NCBI RefSeq assembly: GCF_004402595.1
Contig: NZ_SOFY01000011.1
Coordinates: 1 to 64,000, forward strand
DNA from: Cryobacterium shii
Lineage (GTDB): Bacteria > Actinomycetota > Actinomycetes > Actinomycetales > Microbacteriaceae
Direction of reading: 5' to 3'
Length of the DNA: 64,000 nucleotides
Under the pieces are notes generated by a model. The model searched no databases and had not been told where the DNA came from. It saw only the letters and a list, made by a program, of their open reading frames with translations. Below, piece after piece: positions 50,855 through 58,653 of the stretch (within the stretch, counting starts at the first letter, position 1; each line of letters begins with the position of its first letter). Both the position numbers and the translations under genes were made by a program.

Positions 50855-52482
50855 GCAGCACGGCTGGACACGCCGCTGGGCACACCGTCGTCATCGGCGG
50901 CGGCATCGCCGGGCTGGCCAGCGCCGCCCTGCTGGCCAGGGACGGCCACCGGGTCACCCTGCTCGAGGCGCACGCGACCCTCGGCGGCCGGGCCGGCTCC
51001 TGGGAGGTGGACGGGTTCCGATTCGAAACCGGTCCGTCGTGGTACCTGATGCCGGAGGTGTTCGACCACTTCTACCGTCTGTTCGGCACGTCCTCCGCCG
51101 AACAGCTCGACCTGACCCGGCTGGACCCCGGCTACCGCGTGTTCTTCGAGAACACCCGCGAGCCGGTGGACATCGCGGCCGAGCGGGCCGACAACATCGC
51201 CCTGTTCGAAAGCCTGGAACCCGGCGCGGGTGCCGCCCTCGACCGCTACCTCGTTTCCGCCAAAGAGACGTACGACATGGCCGTCAAGCGCTTCCTGTAC
51301 ACGAGCTTCGCGAGCTTCCGGCCGCTGCTGGTTCCGGATGTCCTCCGCCGGCTCGGTCGGCTGGCGCGCCTGCTCCTGCAGCCGCTGGACCGGTTCGCCG
51401 CCGGCTATGTGAAGGACAACCGGCTGCGCCAGATCCTCGGCTACCCGGCCGTGTTCCTCGGCTCCTCCCCGGACCAGACCCCCTCGATGTACCACCTGAT
51501 GAGTCACCTCGACATGGCCGACGGCGTGCTCTATCCCCAGGGCGGGTTCACACGGCTGATCGACAGCATCGCCGACATCGCCCGCGCCCAGGGCGTGACC
51601 GTGATCACCGGGGCGAGAGTCACGGCCATCCGCACCACCCCGGGCGCCGGGACCGCCGTCGCCGGCGTCAGCTACCGCACGGAGGACGGCACCCTGGTCA
51701 CCCTCGACGCCGACACCGTCGTCTCGGCCGCCGACCTGCACCACACCGAAACCGAGCTGCTCCCGGCCGCCTCCCGGACCTACCCGGAGAGCTGGTGGCG
51801 CAAAAAGGTCTCCGGACCCGGCGCCGTGCTGGTGATGCTCGGGATCAGGGGCGACCTTCCCGAGCTGAAGCACCACACCCTCTTCTTCACCGAGGACTGG
51901 GCCGAGAACTTCGGCCGCATTTTCGGCAAGACGACCAGCGTGCCCTCGCCGGCCTCCTTCTACGCGTGCATGCCCAGCGCCACCGACCCGGGCGTCGCCC
52001 CCGAGGGGCACACGAACATGTTCCTGCTGGTGCCGATCCCCGCCGACCCGGGCCTCGGCCACGGCGGGATCAACGGCGCCGGTTCGCCGACGATCGAGAA
52101 GATCGCGGACGACACCATCCGTCAGCTCAGCGAGTGGGCCGGCATCCCCGACCTGTTCGATCGGATCGTGGTGCGCCGCACCGTGGGCCCAAGCGACTTC
52201 GCCGACGACCTGAATTCCTGGCGCGGCGGGGCCCTTGGCCCGGCGCACACCCTGCGTCAGAGCGCGTTCCTGCGCGGCTCCAACGCCTCCGCGAAGGTCG
52301 AGGGCCTGTTCTACGCCGGCGGCACCACCATTCCGGGTATCGGGCTTCCGATGTGCCTGATCAGCGCTGAGATCCTGCTCAAACGCATCAACGCGGACAC
52401 GTCCACCGGACCGCTGCCGGAGCCGCTGCCCGACAAACCGCTGCCGAACTCCGTGCGGCACGCCCGGCCGGAAGCCCGGTAG
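50851..52482 (+). CDS. crtI: Phytoene desaturase
   Basis: FAD-dependent four-step desaturation of phytoene to lycopene. The 543-aa protein has the N-terminal dinucleotide motif VVIGGGIAGLASAALLARDGH, FRFETGPSWYLMP, and the C-terminal carotenoid-desaturase signature GLFYAGGTTIPGIGLPMCLISAE. ATG at 50851 overlaps the crtB stop by 4 bp. The tail after residue 515 is Pro-rich and unconserved. Confidence 0.95.
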   Translation: MSSTAGHAAGHTVVIGGGIAGLASAALLARDGHRVTLLEAHATLGGRAGSWEVDGFRFETGPSWYLMPEVFDHFYRLFGTSSAEQLDLTRLDPGYRVFFENTREPVDIAAERADNIALFESLEPGAGAALDRYLVSAKETYDMAVKRFLYTSFASFRPLLVPDVLRRLGRLARLLLQPLDRFAAGYVKDNRLRQILGYPAVFLGSSPDQTPSMYHLMSHLDMADGVLYPQGGFTRLIDSIADIARAQGVTVITGARVTAIRTTPGAGTAVAGVSYRTEDGTLVTLDADTVVSAADLHHTETELLPAASRTYPESWWRKKVSGPGAVLVMLGIRGDLPELKHHTLFFTEDWAENFGRIFGKTTSVPSPASFYACMPSATDPGVAPEGHTNMFLLVPIPADPGLGHGGINGAGSPTIEKIADDTIRQLSEWAGIPDLFDRIVVRRTVGPSDFADDLNSWRGGALGPAHTLRQSAFLRGSNASAKVEGLFYAGGTTIPGIGLPMCLISAEILLKRINADTSTGPLPEPLPDKPLPNSVRHARPEAR

Positions 52483-52484
52483 CG

Positions 52485-52844
52485 GTGCAGGTCGCCTACC
52501 TGCTGACCCTGCTGGCGAGCCTGGGCGCGATGGTGCTGCTCGACGCGCGCTTCCGGCTGTCCTTCTGGCAGAACCCGGTGCGGGCATCCGTGGTGCTCGG
52601 CGCGGGGGTGGCGTATTTCCTGCTCTGGGACCTTTTCGGGATCGGTCTGGGCATCTTCTATCGCGGCGAGACCGACCTGATGACGGGCCTGCAGCTGGCC
52701 CCGGAGCTGCCGGTGGAGGAACTCGTCTTCCTCACCTTCCTCTGCTACCTCACCCTGAACGCGGTGCAGGGCGCGCGCCTCCTCCTGGGGCGGCGGGGCG
52801 CCCGGCCGGCCCGCCCCGGCGTCGACGACGGGACACACGGATGA
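52485..52844 (+). CDS. crtYe: C50 carotenoid cyclase subunit (CrtYe/LbtA-type)
   Basis: One half of the heterodimeric membrane cyclase that closes rings on lycopene-derived chains. The 119-aa protein has three membrane segments and the lycopene-cyclase-domain signature LAPELPVEELVFLTFLCYLTL (PxEE/E). GTG start 2 bp after crtI; its stop overlaps crtYf by 4 bp. Together with crtYf and crtEb it indicates cyclic C50 carotenoids. Confidence 0.88.
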   Translation: MQVAYLLTLLASLGAMVLLDARFRLSFWQNPVRASVVLGAGVAYFLLWDLFGIGLGIFYRGETDLMTGLQLAPELPVEELVFLTFLCYLTLNAVQGARLLLGRRGARPARPGVDDGTHG

Positions 52845-53161
52845 CGTACCTGCTCCTGAACAGTGTCTTCCTCGTGCTCGCGGCGGCCGTGTACCTCGTG
52901 GCCGTTCGCCGCGGCGCGCTCTCCCGGCGCGGGATCGCCGCCACCCTGATAGCTCTGGCCGTCGTGATCGTGCTGACGGCCATTTTCGACAACATCATGA
53001 TCGCGATCGGGCTGGTCGACTACGATCCGAACCGGATCTCCGGGCTGCGCATCGGTGTGGCCCCGATCGAAGACTTCGCCTATCCTGTGGGGGCAGCGCT
53101 CCTGCTGCCCGCGGTCTGGGCGCTGCTGGAAAGAAAACGAATGACTGAGACCGATGACTGA
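52841..53161 (+). CDS. crtYf: C50 carotenoid cyclase subunit (CrtYf/LbtB-type)
   Basis: The second small cyclase subunit, 106 aa, with three membrane segments and the motif RISGLRIGVAPIEDFAYPVG, which carries the PIEDF acidic signature of lycopene cyclase domains, and FDNIMIAIGLVDYD between them. It overlaps crtYe by 4 bp and crtEb by 8 bp. Function requires the partner subunit, by analogy with Corynebacterium and Micrococcus clusters. Confidence 0.88.
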   Translation: MTYLLLNSVFLVLAAAVYLVAVRRGALSRRGIAATLIALAVVIVLTAIFDNIMIAIGLVDYDPNRISGLRIGVAPIEDFAYPVGAALLLPAVWALLERKRMTETDD

Positions 53162-54056
53162 GACCCCCACCCCCACGCTGTGGAAGACCCGCCAGGTGTT
53201 GCTCTCGTCGCGGCCGCTGAGTTGGGTCAACACGGCCTACCCGTTCGCGGCCGCCTACATCGTGACCACGGGCCGGGTCGACGCCCTGCTCATCGTGGGA
53301 ACGCTGTTCTTCCTGATTCCCTACAACCTGCTGATGTACGGCATCAACGACGTCTTCGACTACGAGTCCGACCTCCGCAACCCGCGCAAGGGCGGCGTCG
53401 AGGGCGCCATGCTCGACCCGGGCCTGCACCGGCTGGTGCTGGTCGCCGGGGTGGTGACCGCGGTTCCCGTGCTCGCGGCGATGCTCCTGCTGGCCGGCAC
53501 GGGGCATCCGTTGTCCTGGCTCGTGCTCGCGATCAGCCTGTTCGCCGTCGCCGCCTATTCGGTGCCCGGCCTCCGGTTCAAGGAACGCCCGTTCATCGAC
53601 TCGGCGACGTCGAGCACGCACTTCGTCAGCCCCGCGGTCTACGGCCTGGTCGTGGCCGGCGCCGTCTTCACGCCCGGGCTGGTGGCCCTGCTCCTCGCGT
53701 TCTTCCTCTGGGGCATGGCGAGCCACGCGTTCGGCGCGGTGCAGGACATCGTGCCGGACCGGGAAGGCGGGATCGCCTCGATCGCGACCGCACTCGGCGC
53801 GGCGCGCACCGTTCGCCTGGCGATCGCGTTCTGGGCCCTCGCCGGGCTGCTGATGCTCTTCACCGGCTGGCCCGGACTGCTCGGCGCGGTGCTCGCGCTG
53901 CCGTACATCGGTGCGGCCTGGCCGTTCCGCTCGGTCACGGACGAGCGCGCGGAGACCGCGAACGCGGGCTGGAAGCGGTTTCTCTGGCTCAACTTCCTGA
54001 CCGGTTTCCTGGTCACGATGCTGCTCATCGCCTGGGTGATGCTCGGACCGTTCTAG
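53154..54056 (+). CDS. crtEb: Lycopene elongase (UbiA-family prenyltransferase)
   Basis: Adds C5 units from DMAPP to lycopene ends, giving C45/C50 carotenoids such as flavuxanthin. The 300-aa membrane protein has about eight hydrophobic segments and the UbiA Asp-rich motif YGINDVFDYESDLRNPRKGG, with a second acidic motif QDIVPDREGGIAS. It is the last gene of the coupled carotenoid string. Confidence 0.92.
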   Translation: MTETPTPTLWKTRQVLLSSRPLSWVNTAYPFAAAYIVTTGRVDALLIVGTLFFLIPYNLLMYGINDVFDYESDLRNPRKGGVEGAMLDPGLHRLVLVAGVVTAVPVLAAMLLLAGTGHPLSWLVLAISLFAVAAYSVPGLRFKERPFIDSATSSTHFVSPAVYGLVVAGAVFTPGLVALLLAFFLWGMASHAFGAVQDIVPDREGGIASIATALGAARTVRLAIAFWALAGLLMLFTGWPGLLGAVLALPYIGAAWPFRSVTDERAETANAGWKRFLWLNFLTGFLVTMLLIAWVMLGPF

Positions 54057-54066
54057 CCGCCTGGCC

Positions 54067-54072
54067 TAGAGT
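54067..54072 (+). promoter_or_regulatory. Leaderless-type -10 box (TAGAGT-N6-ATG)
   Basis: TAGAGT is followed by CGAGGC and then the ATG of the S4 gene, giving it a promoter separate from the carotenoid operon, which ends 10 bp upstream. Confidence 0.5.
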
Positions 54073-54078
54073 CGAGGC

Positions 54079-54483
54079 ATGGAACCTCTGGGCTCAGCCC
54101 GCGTCGACAGCTGGACCTGGGGCGTGCGGATGTTCAAGACCCGCTCCCAGGCCACCGCGGCCTGCCGGGCCGGTCACGTCAAGGTCAACGGCGAACGGGC
54201 CAAGTCGGCCCAGCCCGTGCGCGTGGGCGACGAGGTGCGGGTGCGCAGCAGCGGCTTCGACCGGGTGCTGGTGGTGGCGAAGATCGTCACCAAGCGCGTC
54301 GGCGCGCCGGTCGCGGCGGAGTGCTTCGTCGACATGACCCCGCCGCCCCCGCCCCGGGAGGAGGTGGCGCTGCTCCCGATGCGCGATCGCGGCGCCGGGC
54401 GCCCGACCAAGCGGGAACGCCGGGAGATCGACCGCCTCCGCGCACCCGAACAGCCGGCCCGGTACGAGACGGATGAGGACTGA
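54079..54483 (+). CDS. S4-domain RNA-binding protein (Hsp15-like)
   Basis: 134-aa protein with an N-terminal S4 domain (SARVDSWTWGVRMFKTRSQATAACRAGHVKVNGERAK, about residues 6-42) and a basic C-terminus (GRPTKRERREIDRLRA). The family binds stalled 50S subunits or rRNA under stress. Its promoter candidate and the 22-bp gap after crtEb suggest it is not part of the carotenoid operon. Convergent with the FAD oxidoreductase. Confidence 0.85.
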   Translation: MEPLGSARVDSWTWGVRMFKTRSQATAACRAGHVKVNGERAKSAQPVRVGDEVRVRSSGFDRVLVVAKIVTKRVGAPVAAECFVDMTPPPPPREEVALLPMRDRGAGRPTKRERREIDRLRAPEQPARYETDED

Positions 54484-54502
54484 CCCCGAGCCGTGGCGCT
54501 GC

Positions 54503-55975
54503 TCAGGCGCGGGCGCTGTCGGGTGCCGTGCTGTCGGGCGCGAGCGACGGGAACGCGTCGAGGCCGAACTCGTGCCGCAGGACCAGGGTGGCCGCGTACC
54601 ATCCGTTCATGCCGTGCACGGCGGGACCGGGCGGGGTCGACGCCGAGCAGAGGTAGAGGCCGGGGACCGGCGTCCGCCAGGGCCGGGATGACACCACCGG
54701 GCGTTTGACGAGCTGGCGGAGCGACACCACGCCGCCGAGGATGTCGCCGCCGACGAGGTTCGGGTCCTGCGCGGCCATCCCCCGGGCGGACCGGGCGGTG
54801 CTGGCCAGGATCGTGTCCCGGAATCCGGGCGCGAAGCGCTCGATCTGCAACACGATCGCCTCGGTCAGGTCCTCGTCCGAGCCGGGCGGCACGTGGGCGT
54901 AGGCCCACAGCACGTGGCAGCCCGCCGGCGCCCGCGTGGGATCGAGCACGCTGGGCTGGGTGACCAGCACGAACGGATGCTCCGCCGACCGCCCCCGGGC
55001 CACCTCGCGTTCGGCGCCGACCACCTCGGCCCGGGTGCCGCCGACGTGCACCGTGGGCGACCGGGCCACATCCGGATTCGTCCACGGGACCGGGCCGGAG
55101 AGGGCGAAGTCGACCTTCGCCACCCCGGCGCCGTAGCGGAAGCGCGCCAGTGCCCGGCGGTACCGATCGGGCAGGCGGGGGCCGGCGAACCGGGCGAGGA
55201 AGCCCGGCGACGTGTCGAGCAGGGTGACCCGGGCGGGCTCCAGGTCGGACGGGGAACGCACCTCGGTGTCCAGCCGCAGGCTGCCGCCGTGCGCGAGCAG
55301 ATCGGCGACGAGCGCGTCGGCGATGGCCTGGGAACCGCCGACCGGGTACCCCCAGCCGCGGCCGTGGGCGTGCGCGGCGAGCAGCAGCCCCGCGCCCGCC
55401 GAGGCCGGGGACGGCTGCCGGCCGGGGGTGTGGGCGGCCACGCCGGCGAAGAGCGCCGCCGCCGCCTCTGTCCGGAACACGAGGCGCCGGGCCGCCGTGC
55501 CGAGCAGGAGCACCCGTGCGCCGAAGGCGGCCGCGGCCACGGGGTCGTCGGGCCAGCGGAGCAGCTGATTGCCGGTGAAGCCCACCACGCCGTCGAGGCG
55601 GTTCAGCAGGGGCTGGAACACCCGCGCCCAAGCACGCGAGTCCCGGCCCAGGGCGTCGGCCGTGCGGTCGAGGTTCAGCCAGGCGACCGCGGCCTGCCCG
55701 CCGTCCAGCGGATGCGCGTAGGAGATCTCGGGGACGATGAACGGCACCCGCCCGGTCAAGCCGAATTCCCGGAAGAACGGGGAGGCCAGGGCGGCGGGGT
55801 GCACGGCGGAGCCGACGTCGTGCCGGAATCCCGGCAGGGTCAGCTCCTGCGTGCGCAGGGCCCCGCCCGCCGCCCCGGACTGCTCGATCACCTGCACCGA
55901 CAGGCCGGCCCGGGCCAGCACGACCGCGGCTGCGAGGCCGTTGGGTCCGGCACCGACCACGTTGACGTCAGGCAC
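54503..55975 (-). CDS. CrtI-like NAD(P)/FAD-dependent oxidoreductase
   Basis: 490-aa flavoprotein of the phytoene-desaturase/amine-oxidase superfamily. N-terminal motif DVNVVGAGPNGLAAAVVLARAG binds FAD; the C-terminus has PVPGLYLCSASTPPGPAVHGMNG, a variant of the CrtI signature GLYLxGxxTPPGxGVxG. Substrate unknown; related proteins act on carotenoids, retinoids or lipids. GTG at 55975 has GGAGGG 4 nt upstream and overlaps the stop of the upstream LMF-like gene by 8 bp. It lies convergent to the carotenoid cluster side, so a role in modifying membrane isoprenoids is conceivable but unproven. Confidence 0.85.
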   Translation of the reverse strand: MPDVNVVGAGPNGLAAAVVLARAGLSVQVIEQSGAAGGALRTQELTLPGFRHDVGSAVHPAALASPFFREFGLTGRVPFIVPEISYAHPLDGGQAAVAWLNLDRTADALGRDSRAWARVFQPLLNRLDGVVGFTGNQLLRWPDDPVAAAAFGARVLLLGTAARRLVFRTEAAAALFAGVAAHTPGRQPSPASAGAGLLLAAHAHGRGWGYPVGGSQAIADALVADLLAHGGSLRLDTEVRSPSDLEPARVTLLDTSPGFLARFAGPRLPDRYRRALARFRYGAGVAKVDFALSGPVPWTNPDVARSPTVHVGGTRAEVVGAEREVARGRSAEHPFVLVTQPSVLDPTRAPAGCHVLWAYAHVPPGSDEDLTEAIVLQIERFAPGFRDTILASTARSARGMAAQDPNLVGGDILGGVVSLRQLVKRPVVSSRPWRTPVPGLYLCSASTPPGPAVHGMNGWYAATLVLRHEFGLDAFPSLAPDSTAPDSARA

Positions 55976-57404
55976 GGGTCCCTCCGGGAAGGGAGACGGG
56001 GGGCACGAGCATTCCGACCTCGGAGCGCACCCACCAGTCGCCGGTCGCGCGACGCTCGGCTGGGGTGGAGAACCGGTACAGGAAGACCCGGGCACGCACG
56101 TACCGGGGCGGGCCGGACGGGAAGGGGTTCGCGCGCAGCATCCGCAGTGTCGCCCGGTCCCCCTCGAGCAGCCGGGCCAGGAGCATCTCGAACCACCGGG
56201 TGTCGCGGGTTCCGAGCGCCAGGAACCACATCAGCCAGTCGAGCCGGAGGTGGTACGGCGCGAACTGGCGGGGCATCCGCGCCGGATCGCCCGGTTTGCC
56301 TCGGAACTCGTAGGCCAGCCACCCGGACTCGTCGCCGGGGTCGGCGGCGTCGCTGCCCTCCACGACCACCTCGAAGCGCTCCTTCGTGACCGTGCCGAAA
56401 GCGCCGTAGGCGTTCACCAGGTGGTAGCGGTTGAAACTCGCGTTCATCAGCTGGCGGCGGGCGAACAGGTTGCGCAGCGGCCACCAGCTCAGCACCAGCA
56501 GGAACCCGGTCGCGGCGAGCACCACGACGACGAACCAGAGCGGCGTCTCCCCCGCCGGCGCCGGCGGGGCCAGGCCGAGCACGAACCGGATGCTGGTGTC
56601 GTCGATCGCGGAGAAGGCGAGCACGATGGTGATCCAGTTGAGCCAGGCGAAGTTGCCGGTGAGCACGAGCCAGCCCTGGGTCAGGATCACGATCAGGCCG
56701 GCAACGGATGCGAGGGGCTGGGGCGCGAACAGGAAGAACGGCACGACGAGCTGGGCGAAGTGGTTGCCCAGGACCTCGCCGCGGTGGAACCACTTCGGCA
56801 GGTGGTGCACGAACCAGCTGACCGGGTTCGGCATCGGCTGGGTCTCGTGGTGGTAGTACAAAGCGGTCAGGTCGCGCCACTCCTGGCCGCCGCGGATCTT
56901 GATCAGGCCGGCGCCGAACTCCAGGCGGAACAGGAGCCAGCGGCAGAACAGGATCACGACCAGCGGAGGAGCCACGTCGTTGGAGCCGAGGAACGCCACC
57001 ACGAAGCCGGCCTCCAGCAGCAGGCTCTCCCAGCCGAACGAGTAGAACGTCTGGCCCACGTTGACGATCGACAGGTAGGCGGCGAAGAGCAGGAGGAAGC
57101 ACGCCATCGGCAGCCAGGGCGGTGCGAGTTGGGGCAGGCCGGCCACCAGGGCCGCCGCCAGACCGGCCCCCGACCACGCAAGCACGCGCAGCATCCGGTC
57201 GGAGTAGCGCCAGTGGAACAGGCTCGGGGACTGGCGGAATCGCACCTGCCGGGTGAACCGGGCCACCGGGAGCAGACCTCGGTCGCCCAGCAGCACGGGG
57301 AACTGGTTGATTGCCGAGACGAAGCCGATCAGATAGCACGCCGCAACGCCGCGCTGCAGTACCTGCCGCGCGACCTCATAGTCTCCCGCATCGAACCATT
57401 CCAT
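55968..57404 (-). CDS. Lipase-maturation-factor (LMF)-family membrane protein
   Basis: 478-aa polytopic membrane protein with about nine to ten hydrophobic segments. Family features seen: FYSFGWESLLLEAGF, LLFRLEFGAGLIKIRGGQEWRDLTALYYHHETQPMPNPVSW, and FAPYHLRLDWLMWFLALG near the end. In animals LMF1 folds lipases in the ER; bacterial homologues have no established function, and the fold is related to vitamin-K carboxylase-type membrane proteins. No lipase gene is near. ATG at 57404 follows TATCGT by 9 nt. It is coupled with the FAD oxidoreductase by an 8-bp overlap. Confidence 0.85.
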   Translation of the reverse strand: MEWFDAGDYEVARQVLQRGVAACYLIGFVSAINQFPVLLGDRGLLPVARFTRQVRFRQSPSLFHWRYSDRMLRVLAWSGAGLAAALVAGLPQLAPPWLPMACFLLLFAAYLSIVNVGQTFYSFGWESLLLEAGFVVAFLGSNDVAPPLVVILFCRWLLFRLEFGAGLIKIRGGQEWRDLTALYYHHETQPMPNPVSWFVHHLPKWFHRGEVLGNHFAQLVVPFFLFAPQPLASVAGLIVILTQGWLVLTGNFAWLNWITIVLAFSAIDDTSIRFVLGLAPPAPAGETPLWFVVVVLAATGFLLVLSWWPLRNLFARRQLMNASFNRYHLVNAYGAFGTVTKERFEVVVEGSDAADPGDESGWLAYEFRGKPGDPARMPRQFAPYHLRLDWLMWFLALGTRDTRWFEMLLARLLEGDRATLRMLRANPFPSGPPRYVRARVFLYRFSTPAERRATGDWWVRSEVGMLVPPVSLPGGTRA

Positions 57405-57505
57405 GGTGCCCTCACGATAGGCCGCGGGAGACGGGCCTTCAATGGGGCGGGGACCCGGGACACGGAAACCGCCGCCCGGGGTGCGGGGCGGATCCGGGCC
57501 GGACC

Positions 57506-57553
57506 TTGACGAGGCGGACTAAACCGGTATAGCCTTCCTCTAAACCGGTTCAG
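57506..57553 (+). promoter_or_regulatory. LacI-type double operator with embedded promoter
   Basis: Two near-identical 14-mers centred on AACCGGTT: CTAAACCGGTATAG (57519-57532) and CTAAACCGGTTCAG (57540-57553), 21 bp apart (two helical turns). The promoter TTGACG (57506-57511)-N16-TATAGC (57528-57533) overlaps the first. Central CG palindromes are typical LacI-family operators, so the downstream regulator probably represses itself and the sugar operon. Confidence 0.75.
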
Positions 57554-57583
57554 TTGGATCGGCTGTCAATGAGGAGGCCACCC

Positions 57584-58612
57584 GTGAACCGCGAGAAAGT
57601 CACGATCGCCGTCGTCGCCAAGCAGGCCGGCGTCAGCAAGGGGCTCGTGTCCTTCGCCCTGAACGACCGCCCCGGCGTCGCGGCCGAGACCCGCGCCCGC
57701 ATCCTGCAGGTTGCCACCGAACTCGGCTGGAAGCCCTCCCTCCGCGCCCGGTCGCTCTCCACCCAGCGCTCCTTCGCCCTGGGCTTCGTCATCGCCCGGA
57801 ACCCCGATGTGCTCGCCTCCGACCCGTTCTTCACCTCCTTCATCGCGGGCGTCGAGAGCATCCTCACCGACCAGGGCCGCACCCTCGTGCTCAGCGTCGT
57901 GCCCGACGAGGCGAGGGAAGTGAAGACCTACCGCTCACTCGTCGCCGACGGCCGGGTCGACGGCGTCTTCCTCAGCGACCTGCGACACAACGACCCCCGC
58001 ATTCCGCTCCTGTCCGAACTGGGCCTCCCGGCCGTCACGCTCGGCCGCCCAGACGGCGACAGCCCGTTTCCCGCCGTATCCGTGGACGACAGCCCGGGGA
58101 TCACCGCCTCGGTGGCGCACCTGGTCACCCTCGGCCACCGCCGCATCGCGCACGTCGCGGGCAACTCGGCCCTGCTGCACGGCAGCAGGCGCCGGGAGGC
58201 TTTCGCCGCGGCGCTCCGGGACGCGGGACTGCCCGAGGGCCAGACCGTCGAAACGGACTTCTCCATGGCGGACGGCTCGGACGCCACCCGCCGGCTCCTC
58301 ACCCAGGACCGGCCGCCGACCGCGATCGTCTTCGCCAACGACCCGATGGCCATCGCGGGCCTCGGAGTCGCCCACGAGCTCGGCATCCGGGTTCCCGAGG
58401 ACCTGTCGATCACGGGCTACGATGACATCGATTTCTCCCGCTACGTGTACCCGCCGCTGACGACCGTCAGTGCCGCGCCCATGGTCTGGGGCCGGGCCGC
58501 GGCGACCACGCTGCTCGCCCTGATGGAGAACGGAACGGCCGACGACGTCGACCTCCCCGCCGCCCGGCTCGTGATCCGCGGCTCCACCGCACCACCACTC
58601 AATCCCTGGTAG
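57584..58612 (+). CDS. LacI-family transcriptional regulator
   Basis: 342-aa sugar-responsive repressor. The N-terminal HTH (VTIAVVAKQAGVSKGLVSFALNDRPGVAAETRARI) is followed by the periplasmic-binding-like effector domain with SITGYDDIDFSRYVYPPLTTV. GTG at 57584 is chosen because GAGGAGG lies 6 nt upstream; it excludes a short upstream in-frame extension. It is the first gene of the sugar operon, 41 bp before the binding protein. Inducer is unknown; GH130 in the operon suggests a mannoside-type sugar. Confidence 0.92.
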   Translation: MNREKVTIAVVAKQAGVSKGLVSFALNDRPGVAAETRARILQVATELGWKPSLRARSLSTQRSFALGFVIARNPDVLASDPFFTSFIAGVESILTDQGRTLVLSVVPDEAREVKTYRSLVADGRVDGVFLSDLRHNDPRIPLLSELGLPAVTLGRPDGDSPFPAVSVDDSPGITASVAHLVTLGHRRIAHVAGNSALLHGSRRREAFAAALRDAGLPEGQTVETDFSMADGSDATRRLLTQDRPPTAIVFANDPMAIAGLGVAHELGIRVPEDLSITGYDDIDFSRYVYPPLTTVSAAPMVWGRAAATTLLALMENGTADDVDLPAARLVIRGSTAPPLNPW

Positions 58613-58626
58613 CCCACATAGACCTC

Positions 58627-58646
58627 CCGCAGCAAGGCTGCTGCGG
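58627..58646 (+). promoter_or_regulatory. Intercistronic hairpin before the sugar-binding protein gene
   Basis: CCGCAGCA-AGGC-TGCTGCGG forms a perfect 8-bp stem between lacI and the binding-protein gene. Its 3' arm contains the first two bases of the GGAG ribosome-binding site (58645-58648). It may stabilise the downstream mRNA, as intercistronic hairpins in maltose-type operons do, or tune translation. Confidence 0.5.
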
Positions 58647-58653
58647 AGCAGAA

